NCBI GenBank assembly: GCA_020627525.1 | Contig: JAHDGP010000019.1 | Span: 7,631-24,390 of the forward strand | Source of the DNA: Bacteroidota bacterium | Lineage (GTDB): Bacteria; Bacteroidota; Bacteroidia; Chitinophagales; UBA2359 | Direction of reading: 5' to 3' | DNA length: 16,760 nucleotides | In this document: piece after piece, positions 1 through 7,453 of the stretch | Layout of the letters: the number at the start of each line of letters is the position of its first letter | Numbering within the stretch: position 1 is the first letter of the stretch | Notes under the pieces: generated by a model | Seen by the model: only the letters and a program-made list of their open reading frames with translations | Database searches by the model: none | Told to the model about the DNA's origin: nothing | Position numbers and translations under genes: made by a program

Positions 1-273
1 TTCAAGTACAACAGTTGCGACTCCAATATCTTCTGGTGTTTCTGAATCTTTAGTAATTATGACATCACCCTTTTTTAAACCAAATTTTTTTCTTTCATTT
101 AAATCAGCAGAACCAATCGAAAAATCTATTTTGGATGTAATGTATAGATTGTTATAAACATCCATATAATTGCAGAGTCTTACTAATTTTTTCTTAGGAT
201 ATATTTTCTTATCTACATTACTTACTATCAAGTGAATCACTTGTTTTAGTTTCTTTTCAGTCCAATTACTCAT
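1..273 (-). CDS. hsdS: Type I restriction-modification specificity subunit HsdS, 5' part (truncated by window edge)
   Basis: The minus strand from ATG 273-271 is open to the left edge and gives 91 residues beginning MSNWTEKKLKQVIHLI. The stretch LVRLCNYMDVYNN followed by FGLKKGDVIITKDSETPEDIG is the classic start of a type I target-recognition domain (Methylase_S family), where the paired TRDs recognise the two halves of a bipartite DNA site and dock HsdM and HsdR. The start is fixed by an ATGAGTAA overlap: its ATG lies inside the last codons of hsdM (8 shared bases, 266-273), which implies translational coupling. Only the N-terminal part of the first recognition domain is visible, so the target sequence cannot be judged and the rest of the gene may or may not be intact. 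Confidence 0.92.
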   Translation of the reverse strand, partial: MSNWTEKKLKQVIHLIVSNVDKKIYPKKKLVRLCNYMDVYNNLYITSKIDFSIGSADLNERKKFGLKKGDVIITKDSETPEDIGVATVVLE

Positions 274-2836
274 AGCCCAATTCACTTAAAAAGTTATCCA
301 ATACGGTTTGTTCCTGTTCACGTTCCTTTAAAATGTCATTGAGTGTAATGGTGTATTTATCCCACAACTGTTCCAACTTCATTCGCAATCCTCTTTGGTA
401 TTCTTGAATGTATGCCATCACTGTTTCATTCAAAGTTTGCTGCCATCGAGTCAAAATCAATTCTTTGGCTTCTTCGGGTGTTATTTTCTCTCGTGCCTTC
501 TCTACCAATTCGTCCCGTTTTTCTCGTATTTCTTTAATCAGCTTACGGGCTTCTTTGAGTTCCTTTTCTTTTTCGGTATGTTTGGAAAGCGTAATTTCTA
601 TGTCTTGGACTTGGCTATCGGCTGCATCGTATAATTCCCCTTGTTCCTTCCAAGCCATATATAAATCCTGTAGCAATTTTACCTCTGTCTCAATGGGTTC
701 TTTGCTCTTTATATCATAGTCTATGGCATTGGCTTTAAAACGTTTCGCCAATGCTGTTCTTTCCTTTTTATGCGCCGTTCTTCTACTTTTTGCCTCTTTG
801 ACTTGTGTTTTGTATGCCTTAATCAAACGTTTAGGCATCACCGCATAATCTTCCTCATTAAACGCCTCTTCTTCTAGCTCCTCTACCTCTTTGAATAAAG
901 CTTCCAATTCATCCCGTTTCGCTTCGTTTTGTGCCAATTCCTCCAAGACTTCAGGGAATTGAGATTGCAAAATATCGTCCGCAGGAATCAGCTCGGCATT
1001 CCATCCGCTGGCACTCACCGATTTTAAGTCATTTTCCAGCGCATCCCAATAAGAGGCGAAAGCACCTCTAGCTTTAAAATTATCTAAAATACCCAAAGCA
1101 CTAAATTCTTCACTCATACTCTGAGAGAAAATTTTAAAGAGTTTAAAAATGTTTTGCTTTTCGGGCAGTGCCTCAAAATGATGTAAATTCTCTGACCACC
1201 ATTGTGCAAGCAACTGTTCATACTCTTGGTGTTTACTGGCAATTTCTTTGCTTTCCACCAAGCACTCTTTTATCTGCTCTTTGCTCGTTATTTTTGAATG
1301 AAATTGTTGGTAGCCTTTGGAATGTTTTTTAAACAAGCTTTTTTCCAAGCCTTTGTAATTCTCCCAGTAATTCGCCAATGCTTTTACTTCTGTCTGAGGA
1401 ATACCGCCATACAAATGAGCTTTTACATCTTGTGGTTCTGGTGGAGGAGCATTGTCCACATAACGGCGAATGTTGAAATTAAAGTCTTCTGCTTGTAGTT
1501 CGGGTAGTTTTACCAAACGAGCATATTTAGGCAGTTCAATTTTATTGAGAAAAACATAGCGAATCTTAGCAATGTCCTCTGCCCTCAATTTGTTTTGATT
1601 TTTACCATCCTTAAACTCTCGATCAGCATTGATAAAAAATACGCCCTTTCGTTCTTCCCTATTCTTTTTATTTATCACCAAAACAGAGGCAGGAATTCCC
1701 GTTCCATAAAACAGACCAGGCGGCATTCCTATCACTCCTTCTAACAAACCATTTTCAGCCAAATACTTCCGCATTGTTTTTTCCTCACTCCCTCTAAACA
1801 AAACCCCATGCGGCATCACCACCGCCATCCGTCCATCGTCTTTCAAGACACTCATCATATGTTGAACAAACATAAAATCTGCCTTCTTTTTCTTGGGCAT
1901 AAAAAAGCGGAAGCGTCCTTTGTATTCCTTAATATCTCCATAGTTTTGGGAAAAAGGCGGATTGGCAATCACTATATCAAACAGCTTTAAGGATCCATCC
2001 TCTATATGTTGCGGACCACTCAACGTATCGCCCTGTTCAATTTGGGCATCAAAAATCTCGTGGAACAACATATTCATTTTACAGAGCGTCCAAGTTGTTC
2101 CATTGAGTTCCTGTCCGTAAAAACTCAAACCACGAGCGTCACCATATCGAGCTTCTACATAATTTTTGGTTTCTATCAGCATACCACCAGAACCAACAGT
2201 TGGGTCATAGACCTCTGCATTTTCTGTGGGTTCCAACAGACCCACCAAAAGGCGAACCACTTCATTGGGCGTATAAAACTCCCCCCCTTTTTTACCAGCC
2301 GAATCCGCAAAATATTTTATCAGGTATTCATAAGCAGCACCCAAAAGGTCAGGAAATTCAAACCGTCCATCTTCCAAGACCACTTTATCAAAATGTTGGA
2401 TAAACAACTCCAATGTCCCATCATTAATTCCCTTCTTACTCTTCCCAATTGTTCGGTTAAAATTGATGTTCTTGAGCACCCCTTCTAGTTTACTAGGATT
2501 TTCATTCTCTAGAGCCGCCAACGCTTTATTAAGCTGTTCGCCAATATTCTCTTTTATATGACGAATGCTCTCCCACCTTGCTCTTTCAGGAACAAAATAA
2601 TCGTAACTACTCTGCTTATCCAATGCTTTTAGAAGCTTCTCTCCAGTTATGCCTTTCGCCTCCAACTGCTTTAGTCTGTTTCTACGCTGCTCATCAAATT
2701 TATCGTTTAGCCTTTTAAGAAACAGCATCCCAAAGATGTATTCCTTAAACTCGGAGGCATCCATATTGCCCCGAATGATGTCACAAGCATCCAATAGAAA
2801 TTGTTCGAGCCAGGCAAGGGTAAGTTTTTTCTTCAT
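266..2836 (-). CDS. hsdM: Type I DNA methyltransferase subunit HsdM with long coiled-coil C-terminal extension
   Basis: This is an adenine-N6 methyltransferase subunit that, with HsdS, methylates the plasmid's recognition site using S-adenosylmethionine. Residues 5-150 match the helical HsdM N-terminal domain (LEQFLLDACDIIRGNMDASEF, then YIFGMLFLKRL). The catalytic domain shows GEFYTP at 185-190, the SAM-binding motif DPTVGSGG at 211-218 and the catalytic NPPF at 292-295. At 856 residues it is clearly longer than common HsdM proteins of about 500-550. The extra part, roughly residues 480-856, is Glu/Lys-rich and looks like long coiled coil (ELEALFKEVEELEEEAF, EKEKELKEARKLIKEIREKR). The gene is co-directional and translationally coupled with hsdS. 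No hsdR is visible, so restriction activity cannot be inferred from the window alone. Confidence 0.96.
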   Translation of the reverse strand: MKKKLTLAWLEQFLLDACDIIRGNMDASEFKEYIFGMLFLKRLNDKFDEQRRNRLKQLEAKGITGEKLLKALDKQSSYDYFVPERARWESIRHIKENIGEQLNKALAALENENPSKLEGVLKNINFNRTIGKSKKGINDGTLELFIQHFDKVVLEDGRFEFPDLLGAAYEYLIKYFADSAGKKGGEFYTPNEVVRLLVGLLEPTENAEVYDPTVGSGGMLIETKNYVEARYGDARGLSFYGQELNGTTWTLCKMNMLFHEIFDAQIEQGDTLSGPQHIEDGSLKLFDIVIANPPFSQNYGDIKEYKGRFRFFMPKKKKADFMFVQHMMSVLKDDGRMAVVMPHGVLFRGSEEKTMRKYLAENGLLEGVIGMPPGLFYGTGIPASVLVINKKNREERKGVFFINADREFKDGKNQNKLRAEDIAKIRYVFLNKIELPKYARLVKLPELQAEDFNFNIRRYVDNAPPPEPQDVKAHLYGGIPQTEVKALANYWENYKGLEKSLFKKHSKGYQQFHSKITSKEQIKECLVESKEIASKHQEYEQLLAQWWSENLHHFEALPEKQNIFKLFKIFSQSMSEEFSALGILDNFKARGAFASYWDALENDLKSVSASGWNAELIPADDILQSQFPEVLEELAQNEAKRDELEALFKEVEELEEEAFNEEDYAVMPKRLIKAYKTQVKEAKSRRTAHKKERTALAKRFKANAIDYDIKSKEPIETEVKLLQDLYMAWKEQGELYDAADSQVQDIEITLSKHTEKEKELKEARKLIKEIREKRDELVEKAREKITPEEAKELILTRWQQTLNETVMAYIQEYQRGLRMKLEQLWDKYTITLNDILKEREQEQTVLDNFLSELGYE

Positions 2837-2911
2837 TGATATAAATAGTCTTCTTTATAAAATGGTATCAAAAGATCGGTAAAAATAGAATAATTTTTTG
2901 GCATATTTTTT

Positions 2912-3019
2912 TGGACAGTAAATTGCTTTTGAGACTGACTTCGATTGTCCAACAAGTTCTTGGACAATTTAGTTAAGGTAAAAAAATCATACTGCTGTTG
3001 CAATTACATTCACTGTCCA
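2912..3019. promoter_or_regulatory. TGGACA half-site cluster upstream of hsdM (possible operator)
   Basis: Four TGGACA/TGTCCA half-sites lie in about 110 bp, 75-185 bp upstream of the hsdM start. They are TGGACAGT at 2912-2919, a perfect inverted pair ATTGTCCAA / TTGGACAAT (9-bp arms, 7-bp spacer) at 2944-2968, and ACTGTCCA at 3012-3019, which is the inverted partner of the first. Such a symmetric arrangement suits a dimeric repressor, and plasmid R-M genes are often under delayed control, but no controller gene was recognised and no clear TAnnTTTG promoter could be placed here. The rest of 2837-3273 is AT-rich with no gene that I can support. Confidence 0.4.
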
Positions 3020-3273
3020 TTTCGTAATGATTCCATCAATTTTTTGTAATGATTATTTAAAAAGATAATGACAAAATTTATCATTGGGTCCTCTGATAAT
3101 CTACGAATTATTATAATTTTTTTGAGATTTTTTGAAAACTGCGACAGCTTGTTGCAGAATTTCAAATTCTTGGAGATTCTTTAAATAACATTCAAGCTTG
3201 AAACATTGTACACCCTTTTAATAAAATAATTGATTTTCACACCTCTACCCCACCCTCTTTCAATGTCATCAAT

Positions 3274-3564
3274 TCAGTCATTTTTCTTTAAGTCAGATTC
3301 GCTGGAATCTTCTGGTAAATCTAAGAATTCAAACAAGTAGATGTCTTTGAATGTTTGGGCAAGATCTTCTTGGTTCTTAAATTGTCTCAATAGTGTTGAG
3401 ACAATTTCTTTTGAAAGCATCACCCTTTCAAAATAGGCATCTTTACAGTCTCTCGGTTGATTTTGGATAAAAATTTTCGGTATGTTAGAGTTTTAAAACT
3501 CAAAGAAATATCTAGGGTCTTTCTCAATTTGATGGAAGAGATATTAAACCTGCGATTCATCCAT
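3274..3564 (-). pseudogene. Remnant of a DUF1016 (YhcG-like) PDDEXK nuclease gene
   Basis: Reading the minus strand from ATG 3564 gives 96 codons interrupted by two in-frame stops (codons 7 and 24), ending at TGA 3276-3274. The last 72-codon segment contains AYFERVMLSKE and, further on, FKDIYLFEFLDLPED followed by SESDLKK. This resembles the conserved stretch of DUF1016/YhcG proteins of the form YER..LSK ... KDPY.FEFLGLPE..SESDLE. Everything C-terminal to that point, including the nuclease core, is missing. DUF1016 genes are common neighbours of type I R-M genes, which fits the location beside hsdM. The assignment is by pattern only; the piece is too short to be sure it is not another family. 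Confidence 0.6.
3379..3407. repeat. Perfect 12-bp inverted repeat inside the DUF1016-like remnant
   Basis: AAATTGTCTCAA at 3379-3390 and its exact reverse complement at 3396-3407 are separated by 5 bp (TAGTG). No T-run of terminator type follows beyond the arm itself. The repeat sits within the decayed reading frame (the STLLRQF region), so it could be a chance product of coding sequence, an operator, or a rearrangement footprint. Confidence 0.75.
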
Positions 3565-3664
3565 TTTTGTGGCCACAGCTACACTACTTGTAATAGAGAA
3601 TTATTCCCAATTTATTGATTGTTGTTTTTTGACTACTTTTTAAGGCAATTTTCATCAAAAAACA

Positions 3665-4138
3665 TCACCTCTCTTCTTTCTTTTTCAGCGATTGATATTG
3701 CTCAAAATGGGTTTCGGCAGTGTTCTTCCAAACTTCTACTTCATAGGCTTTCTTTTGCCACATAAACAAAGAAGCAGCTGTAAAAAGAAAGGAACAAAGA
3801 ACCATTCCTATTAGAAGAAGAGAAAGTTTTTTAGAAATAAACAGCCCTACCTTCTCGTTTTTAAAAGACCAAATTTGCCTTTCCATTTGTTGACAGATTT
3901 CATTTCCGACCAACTTTATCTTATCTATATTTATCTCAGCAGTTTGAGCATTGGGAGAATTACTATTTTGATTTTGACCAATGTTTCCATTGACCTCTTC
4001 AAGAACAGTTTGGCTTTCAGAAATTTTATCTATGATGTTTTTCTCCTTAGCTTCTAATTGATCGGTTAATTTGCCAAACTGGGTATTGGTATTTTGCAGC
4101 TCTTCAAAAATGGCTGCCAATGCTTCATCTTGTTTCAT
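3665..4138 (-). CDS. Coiled-coil protein with one C-terminal membrane helix (mobilisation operon)
   Basis: This 157-aa protein has a Glu/Gln/Asn-rich N-terminal half (LQNTNTQFGKLTDQLEAKEKN) likely to form coiled coil, then one hydrophobic segment at about 104-127 (LSLLLIGMVLCSFLFTAASLF). A short charged tail ends in LKKKEER. Its ATG overlaps the relaxase stop by four bases (ATGA, 4135-4138), so it belongs to the mobilisation operon. A membrane-anchored coiled-coil partner after the relaxase is common in mobilisable Bacteroidota elements and may hold the relaxosome at the membrane or at a coupling protein. That role is inferred from position and topology; I recognise no named family. Confidence 0.82.
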   Translation of the reverse strand: MKQDEALAAIFEELQNTNTQFGKLTDQLEAKEKNIIDKISESQTVLEEVNGNIGQNQNSNSPNAQTAEINIDKIKLVGNEICQQMERQIWSFKNEKVGLFISKKLSLLLIGMVLCSFLFTAASLFMWQKKAYEVEVWKNTAETHFEQYQSLKKKEER

Positions 4139-4905
4139 ATTGAATATTGATTTTGATAACTGTTTTCATTTTCTATTTGTGCTCCTCTAGCAATACGAGA
4201 CAGTGTAAACATCATTTTGTTAGGTGTCAAATCAGGAGCAACTTTTGAGGCTTTAAAAATGGCACCACTCTCCCCTACCCTTTCAAACCGGTGTCCTCTT
4301 AAAACGCCGTTCTTATCTTTATGCTCGTGCAGTTTTATTCCCTGGTCCCACAGTCTTTCTGACAACTGTTCTTTCGAACTTGGTTTGCTCTTAAGTACCA
4401 ATTGAATATCTTTACCCATTTCTTTCATCTGACCTTCCTCTAATTCCTTTTTAGCAGCATTGCCAATAGTCATTCCTCTTTCTTCTGCTATTTCTCTGGC
4501 TATTTTCCCAGTTCTAGCGCCTAGATAAGAATCACTATAAGACTGACCATAGACATCTACTCGATTTACATAAATGTGTAAGTGACGATGTGCTGCATCA
4601 TTATGTAAATAAGAGACAGACTGACGAGAATTCAAATCCATTCGATTAAGAAATTCATCATTCACTTCTCTAAAATCTACCTCATTCATTTCTTGACCAT
4701 CTTTTATAGTTGGAGATAATATTATGGCAAGCGTATTGTTTTTACAATTTGGGTTTAGCTGTTGGACCATTTCAAATTCTTTTGCGATGTCTGCGCCTAA
4801 CTCCTCCCCTACCCCATTGCGATGAATTTCCTTGGCATTAAACTTGGACCTTGCATATTCTAAGGCAACAGCTGTATGAGCGATTGATTGTGCTTTTCCG
4901 ATCAT
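4135..4905 (-). CDS. HUH relaxase / mobilisation nuclease
   Basis: The relaxase nicks one strand at oriT, stays covalently bound through a tyrosine and leads the strand into the recipient. The 256-aa protein has the motif HNDAAHRHLHIYVNRVD at 101-117, with His106/108/110 as the metal-binding histidine cluster of the Relaxase (PF03432-type) fold. NTLAIILSPT at 57-66 looks like the preceding strand. An N-terminal Tyr (Y17) is a candidate nucleophile, though this cannot be settled by eye. It is short compared with many relaxases, having essentially the nuclease domain plus about 100 residues. Its start overlaps the upstream RHH gene by ATGA (4902-4905) and its stop overlaps the membrane-protein gene, giving a tightly coupled three-gene operon. 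Confidence 0.9.
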   Translation of the reverse strand: MIGKAQSIAHTAVALEYARSKFNAKEIHRNGVGEELGADIAKEFEMVQQLNPNCKNNTLAIILSPTIKDGQEMNEVDFREVNDEFLNRMDLNSRQSVSYLHNDAAHRHLHIYVNRVDVYGQSYSDSYLGARTGKIAREIAEERGMTIGNAAKKELEEGQMKEMGKDIQLVLKSKPSSKEQLSERLWDQGIKLHEHKDKNGVLRGHRFERVGESGAIFKASKVAPDLTPNKMMFTLSRIARGAQIENENSYQNQYSI

Positions 4906-5234
4906 TTGATTGAATTTAGTTGGTTTTCAATTTTATTTAATATTTTCTCACTGTCCATCATCAGTAACATCTCCTTGTTTTGCTTCTGATCTAATAATTT
5001 GTTCAGTCTTAGAAGATGGATTTTTGTTTCTGCTAAAATCTGATAATGTTTTAGGGTATTTGGGATTTCAGGATCCTTCAACTTTATTACTCTGCCAAAA
5101 ACAGTTCTACGGACATACTCAGATATACTTAATCCTGTAGCTTCAGCTTTTCGTTTAACAATGGCAGCATCAATAGCAGTTAGTCGAATTTTAATGAGTC
5201 TTGACTTTTTGACCTGTTTGTGATTTCGTCCCAT
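4902..5234 (-). CDS. MobC-like relaxosome accessory protein (ribbon-helix-helix)
   Basis: This 110-aa basic protein has an N-terminal ribbon-helix-helix region at about residues 12-50: strand RLIKIRLTAIDAAIVKRKA, then helix and turn in TGLSISEYVRRTVFGRV. That layout is typical of MobC/plasmid relaxosome proteins that bind oriT and help the relaxase open the strand. The C-terminal half (LAETKIHLLRLNKLLDQKQN) is a probable coiled coil for multimerisation. It is the first gene of the mobilisation operon and ends in an ATGA overlap with the relaxase. RHH accessory proteins usually also repress their own promoter, which would lie in 5235-5350. No clear TAnnTTTG box was found there. Confidence 0.82.
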   Translation of the reverse strand: MGRNHKQVKKSRLIKIRLTAIDAAIVKRKAEATGLSISEYVRRTVFGRVIKLKDPEIPNTLKHYQILAETKIHLLRLNKLLDQKQNKEMLLMMDSEKILNKIENQLNSIK

Positions 5235-5570
5235 AAGAAATAATTAATTTTTAGGTGAGTAAATTAAGTCTAAAGCACAAGAGGTGTTTGTCTCTTATTT
5301 AATACAATAGACTTTTAGAATTTGTAATTAGAGCGCAATTGATAGAAGCACAACTATTATTATCGAATGATAAAAAGCCATACCATTTATCAACTGTGTT
5401 GTTAACAATTGGATTTGAAACGAAGCTTCTGAGATAAATTTGATTTGTGGAGTAAATAATTATCTCAAATGTACTTCTGTAGTTTTTCTACTCAATGTTG
5501 GATAAAACAAATTTAATCTATTTTATCAGTTTTACAAAAGCAATTCAATGAATTTATCAAAATAACATAC
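5235..5570. other. Intergenic region with several short inverted repeats, candidate oriT
   Basis: This gap lies directly upstream of the RHH/relaxase operon, where oriT usually sits. It contains the palindrome TTGTTAACAA (5399-5408), the pair TGAGATAA 5430-5437 / TTATCTCA 5460-5467 (22-bp spacer), GTAG-TTTTT-CTAC at 5479-5491, and GATAAAA 5501-5507 / TTTTATC 5521-5527. No known nic consensus could be matched by eye, so the oriT call rests on position and on the density of inverted repeats. Confidence 0.4.
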
Positions 5571-5595
5571 TTACTGTATTTATTGTATAAAACAT

Positions 5596-5633
5596 ATACT
5601 ATTTAGATACAGTATATACTATATAAATAGTAT
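5596..5633. promoter_or_regulatory. 38-bp dyad over the parA promoter, candidate ParA/partner operator or parS
   Basis: Outer arms ATACTATTTA (5596-5605) and TAAATAGTAT (5624-5633) are exact reverse complements. Between them lies the palindrome AGTATATACT (5611-5620) with TACAGTATA at 5609-5617. The right arm runs into the -7 box, so a protein bound here would block parA transcription. The same ACTGTA/TACAGT words recur after the partner gene and upstream of rep, suggesting one common binding protein. Confidence 0.6.
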
Positions 5634-5638
5634 CTTTG
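5631..5638 (+). promoter_or_regulatory. parA promoter -7 box (TATCTTTG)
   Basis: TATCTTTG fits the Bacteroidota -7 consensus TAnnTTTG and ends 15 bases before the parA ATG, predicting a very short leader. No TTTG -33 element is seen at the usual distance; the palindromic operator occupies that place. Confidence 0.65.
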
Positions 5639-5653
5639 TAAAAAACAAAATTT

Positions 5654-6331
5654 ATGGCAAAAACCGCTACTATTATCTCTATTGCAAATATGAAAGGAGG
5701 TGTAGGAAAAACAACCATTAGTCTCTTTTTAGCTTCTGCTTTAGCTATTGAGAAGGGATATAAGGTTCTCTATTTAGATTGTGATTTTCAAAGAAGTGCT
5801 TTTGATTATCGTGAACATGAGAAAAACAATGTATACGAGGAAGGAGAAAAGGAACCCTACCCTATTGAAAGAGTATCTCCTAAGTACATTTATGATGAAG
5901 TCAAACACAATGAAGATAAATACGACATTATTTTTATCGATATTCCTAGAATAACGGACGCTAGTGATGGTGAAGTGGTTACGGTGTTGACTTTTTGTCA
6001 CTATGTTATATTACCTATTGTTGCTGGAGAGCTTGAAGCGCTTAGCATTAAACGATTTATTGAAATGGTAAAAGGCATTGACGAATACAAAAAAAGTAAA
6101 AATCATCAATTCGCTTATTTCAGTTTCCTCAACAAGCGCAACAGACGAAAAGAAAACATTGATGCCATTAATTATATGAAAAGCCTCAATGTACCAGTGT
6201 TTGATAACTCACTAAGTGATGTAAAGGCTTTAGCCAAACCCTATACATACGAAAGCATACTAGCTACAGCTGAAGGGCGAAGGAGATTTGAGCCCTTTTT
6301 TAATGAATTTATAAAATCCCTAAAACTTTAA
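5654..6331 (+). CDS. parA: ParA-family plasmid partition ATPase
   Basis: ParA is the Walker-type ATPase that moves plasmid copies over the nucleoid by ATP-dependent DNA binding. The 225-aa protein shows the deviant Walker A KGGVGKT at residues 14-20, the Walker A' region YLDCDFQRSAFDY at 40-52 and Walker B DIIFIDIPRI at 91-100. It starts almost directly at the ATPase domain with no N-terminal HTH, as in the small type Ib ParA/ParF proteins, so autoregulation would fall to its partner. In Walker B the usual IDTPP is IDIPR, a small departure. The partner gene starts 4 bases after the stop. A TATCTTTG promoter and large dyad lie just upstream. Confidence 0.92.
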   Translation: MAKTATIISIANMKGGVGKTTISLFLASALAIEKGYKVLYLDCDFQRSAFDYREHEKNNVYEEGEKEPYPIERVSPKYIYDEVKHNEDKYDIIFIDIPRITDASDGEVVTVLTFCHYVILPIVAGELEALSIKRFIEMVKGIDEYKKSKNHQFAYFSFLNKRNRRKENIDAINYMKSLNVPVFDNSLSDVKALAKPYTYESILATAEGRRRFEPFFNEFIKSLKL

Positions 6332-6335
6332 TATA

Positions 6336-6659
6336 ATGGCAAAAAAAAGACAAAATGCTACCAGCGCTTTTACCAATACAACTAAGGAAGAATTAAAAGA
6401 AGTTGGAAAATCTATCCTAAATAAGTCGGAAAGTGAAAAACCGCCAAAAAAACCAGTTGTAAAAAAGGCAGTTGAACCAAAAGCTATTAAAAAAACCAGT
6501 AAACCTGCTGTGAAAAAACAAAAGCCAGGTCCAAAGTCCAAAAACAAGCTTATTTATGTGTCTACTGATACACACCGACTGGCTCGAAGACAAGCTGTGA
6601 TGAAAGATATGAACATTAAAGAATATATTACCCATCTAATTGAGCAAGATAAAGGATAA
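6336..6659 (+). CDS. Small basic ParB-like partition partner (putative ribbon-helix-helix centromere-binding protein)
   Basis: The 107-aa protein is encoded 4 bases after parA, the usual place for the centromere-binding partner in type Ib partition systems. Residues 30-70 are Lys/Pro-rich and probably disordered (PPKKPVVKKAVEPKAIKKTS, PAVKKQKPGPKSKN). The C-terminal part, IYVSTDTHRLARRQAVMKDM followed by NIKEYITHLIEQ, reads like a strand plus two helices of a ribbon-helix-helix domain. It shows no similarity to large ParB proteins (no ParB/Srx nuclease-like domain, no HTH). Its expected target is the repeat-rich DNA on either side of the operon. The family assignment is inference from context and fold pattern. 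Confidence 0.75.
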   Translation: MAKKRQNATSAFTNTTKEELKEVGKSILNKSESEKPPKKPVVKKAVEPKAIKKTSKPAVKKQKPGPKSKNKLIYVSTDTHRLARRQAVMKDMNIKEYITHLIEQDKG

Positions 6660-7453
6660 ATACATTGTTTAATGTAAATACAGTATCTATATTATATAAG
6701 TTATTTACATAAAAAACAATACATACTTTATATCACATACTTACAATTAGTATAATATATACTGTAAACAATGTACTAATAACAAATAAAGGATTTACTA
6801 TAGTTACAGCTTACAATGTATCTAATGTATATACATTAGATAAAACACATACTATATTAAATATAAAGCTTATACTGTAAACAATATACATATACTAAAC
6901 ATCATATTCATTATATACAAGCTATTTAATATAAATACATTAGATACTGTATTCATTATATATACAGTATAAGCTATATTTATAGCTAATCATATAAACA
7001 TAATAGTTAAAGTATATACTGTAGTTATTGTAGTTAATCATTGTAATTAAAATGATAAACGTTTTGTTCATTAAAACACTCATAATTTCAAAATGTATAG
7101 TAAATAATGTAGATATAGTATATACATTAAATACAACATTCAAAATTGTCGTAAAGAACAAATTAGCATCGTAATCAACAGCAATTATTAGCCTAGAACA
7201 AATTTTAAGCTGCTTTTTACAGGTTTTTTGTCTTATTTAGTACAAGAGATTAGGTTTGATAGTAAGTAGCTTTAAAAGCGTTGAATATTGTATGTGTTTT
7301 TTCTTGAAATATTAATATCTTTTTAGAATTGAAAACACCTCCTTATTCTCAACAATGTACTTATACATTAGTTACTATATATACTGTAAATACAGTAAGA
7401 TTAATAGAACATTTTAGTTTCTTAATCCGTTATTTTTATAAAAGGATAAATCA
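6660..7453. repeat. Ultra-AT-rich region with TATACTGTA/TACAGTATA motifs, candidate parS and rep operator
   Basis: About 790 bp without a supportable gene. TATACTGTA occurs at 6758-6766, 6871-6879, 7015-7023 and 7380-7388; GATACTGTA at 6943-6951; TACAGTATA at 6963-6971. The last plus-orientation copy is paired with TACAGTA 7391-7397 (TACTGTA-AA-TACAGTA), about 60 bp before rep. A second word, TAAACAATGTA, follows the first at 6765-6775 and is present inverted at 6661-6671. TACATTAGATA occurs at 6832-6842 and in part near 6938. The pattern suits a centromere and/or an AT-rich unwinding or handcuffing region. A short ORF (6940-7161, minus) is just AT-rich noise. An AAAGGA at 7441-7446 may assist rep translation. 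Confidence 0.6.
6819..6842. repeat. 24-bp perfect palindrome
   Basis: The sequence from TATCTAATGTAT to its exact mirror complement ATACATTAGATA reads the same on both strands over all 24 bases, with no spacer. It lies in the middle of the ACTGTA-rich region and shares the TACATTAGATA word with position 6937-6946. It is a likely dimeric protein-binding site or cruciform. Confidence 0.85.

Noticed and set aside
395..2488. Several plus-strand frames of 60-160 codons inside hsdM
   Set aside because: They are antisense shadows of hsdM, without family motifs or promoters, and with hydrophobic composition typical of antisense frames.
4801..4825. CCCCTACCCC stretch in the relaxase gene as another copy of the G-rich repeat
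   Set aside because: It lacks the ATGACT part and the exact core, and is explained by coding sequence.
6940..7161. 73-codon minus-strand frame
   Set aside because: The Tyr/Ile/Asn-only composition results from AT-rich DNA; it has no start context or domain pattern.
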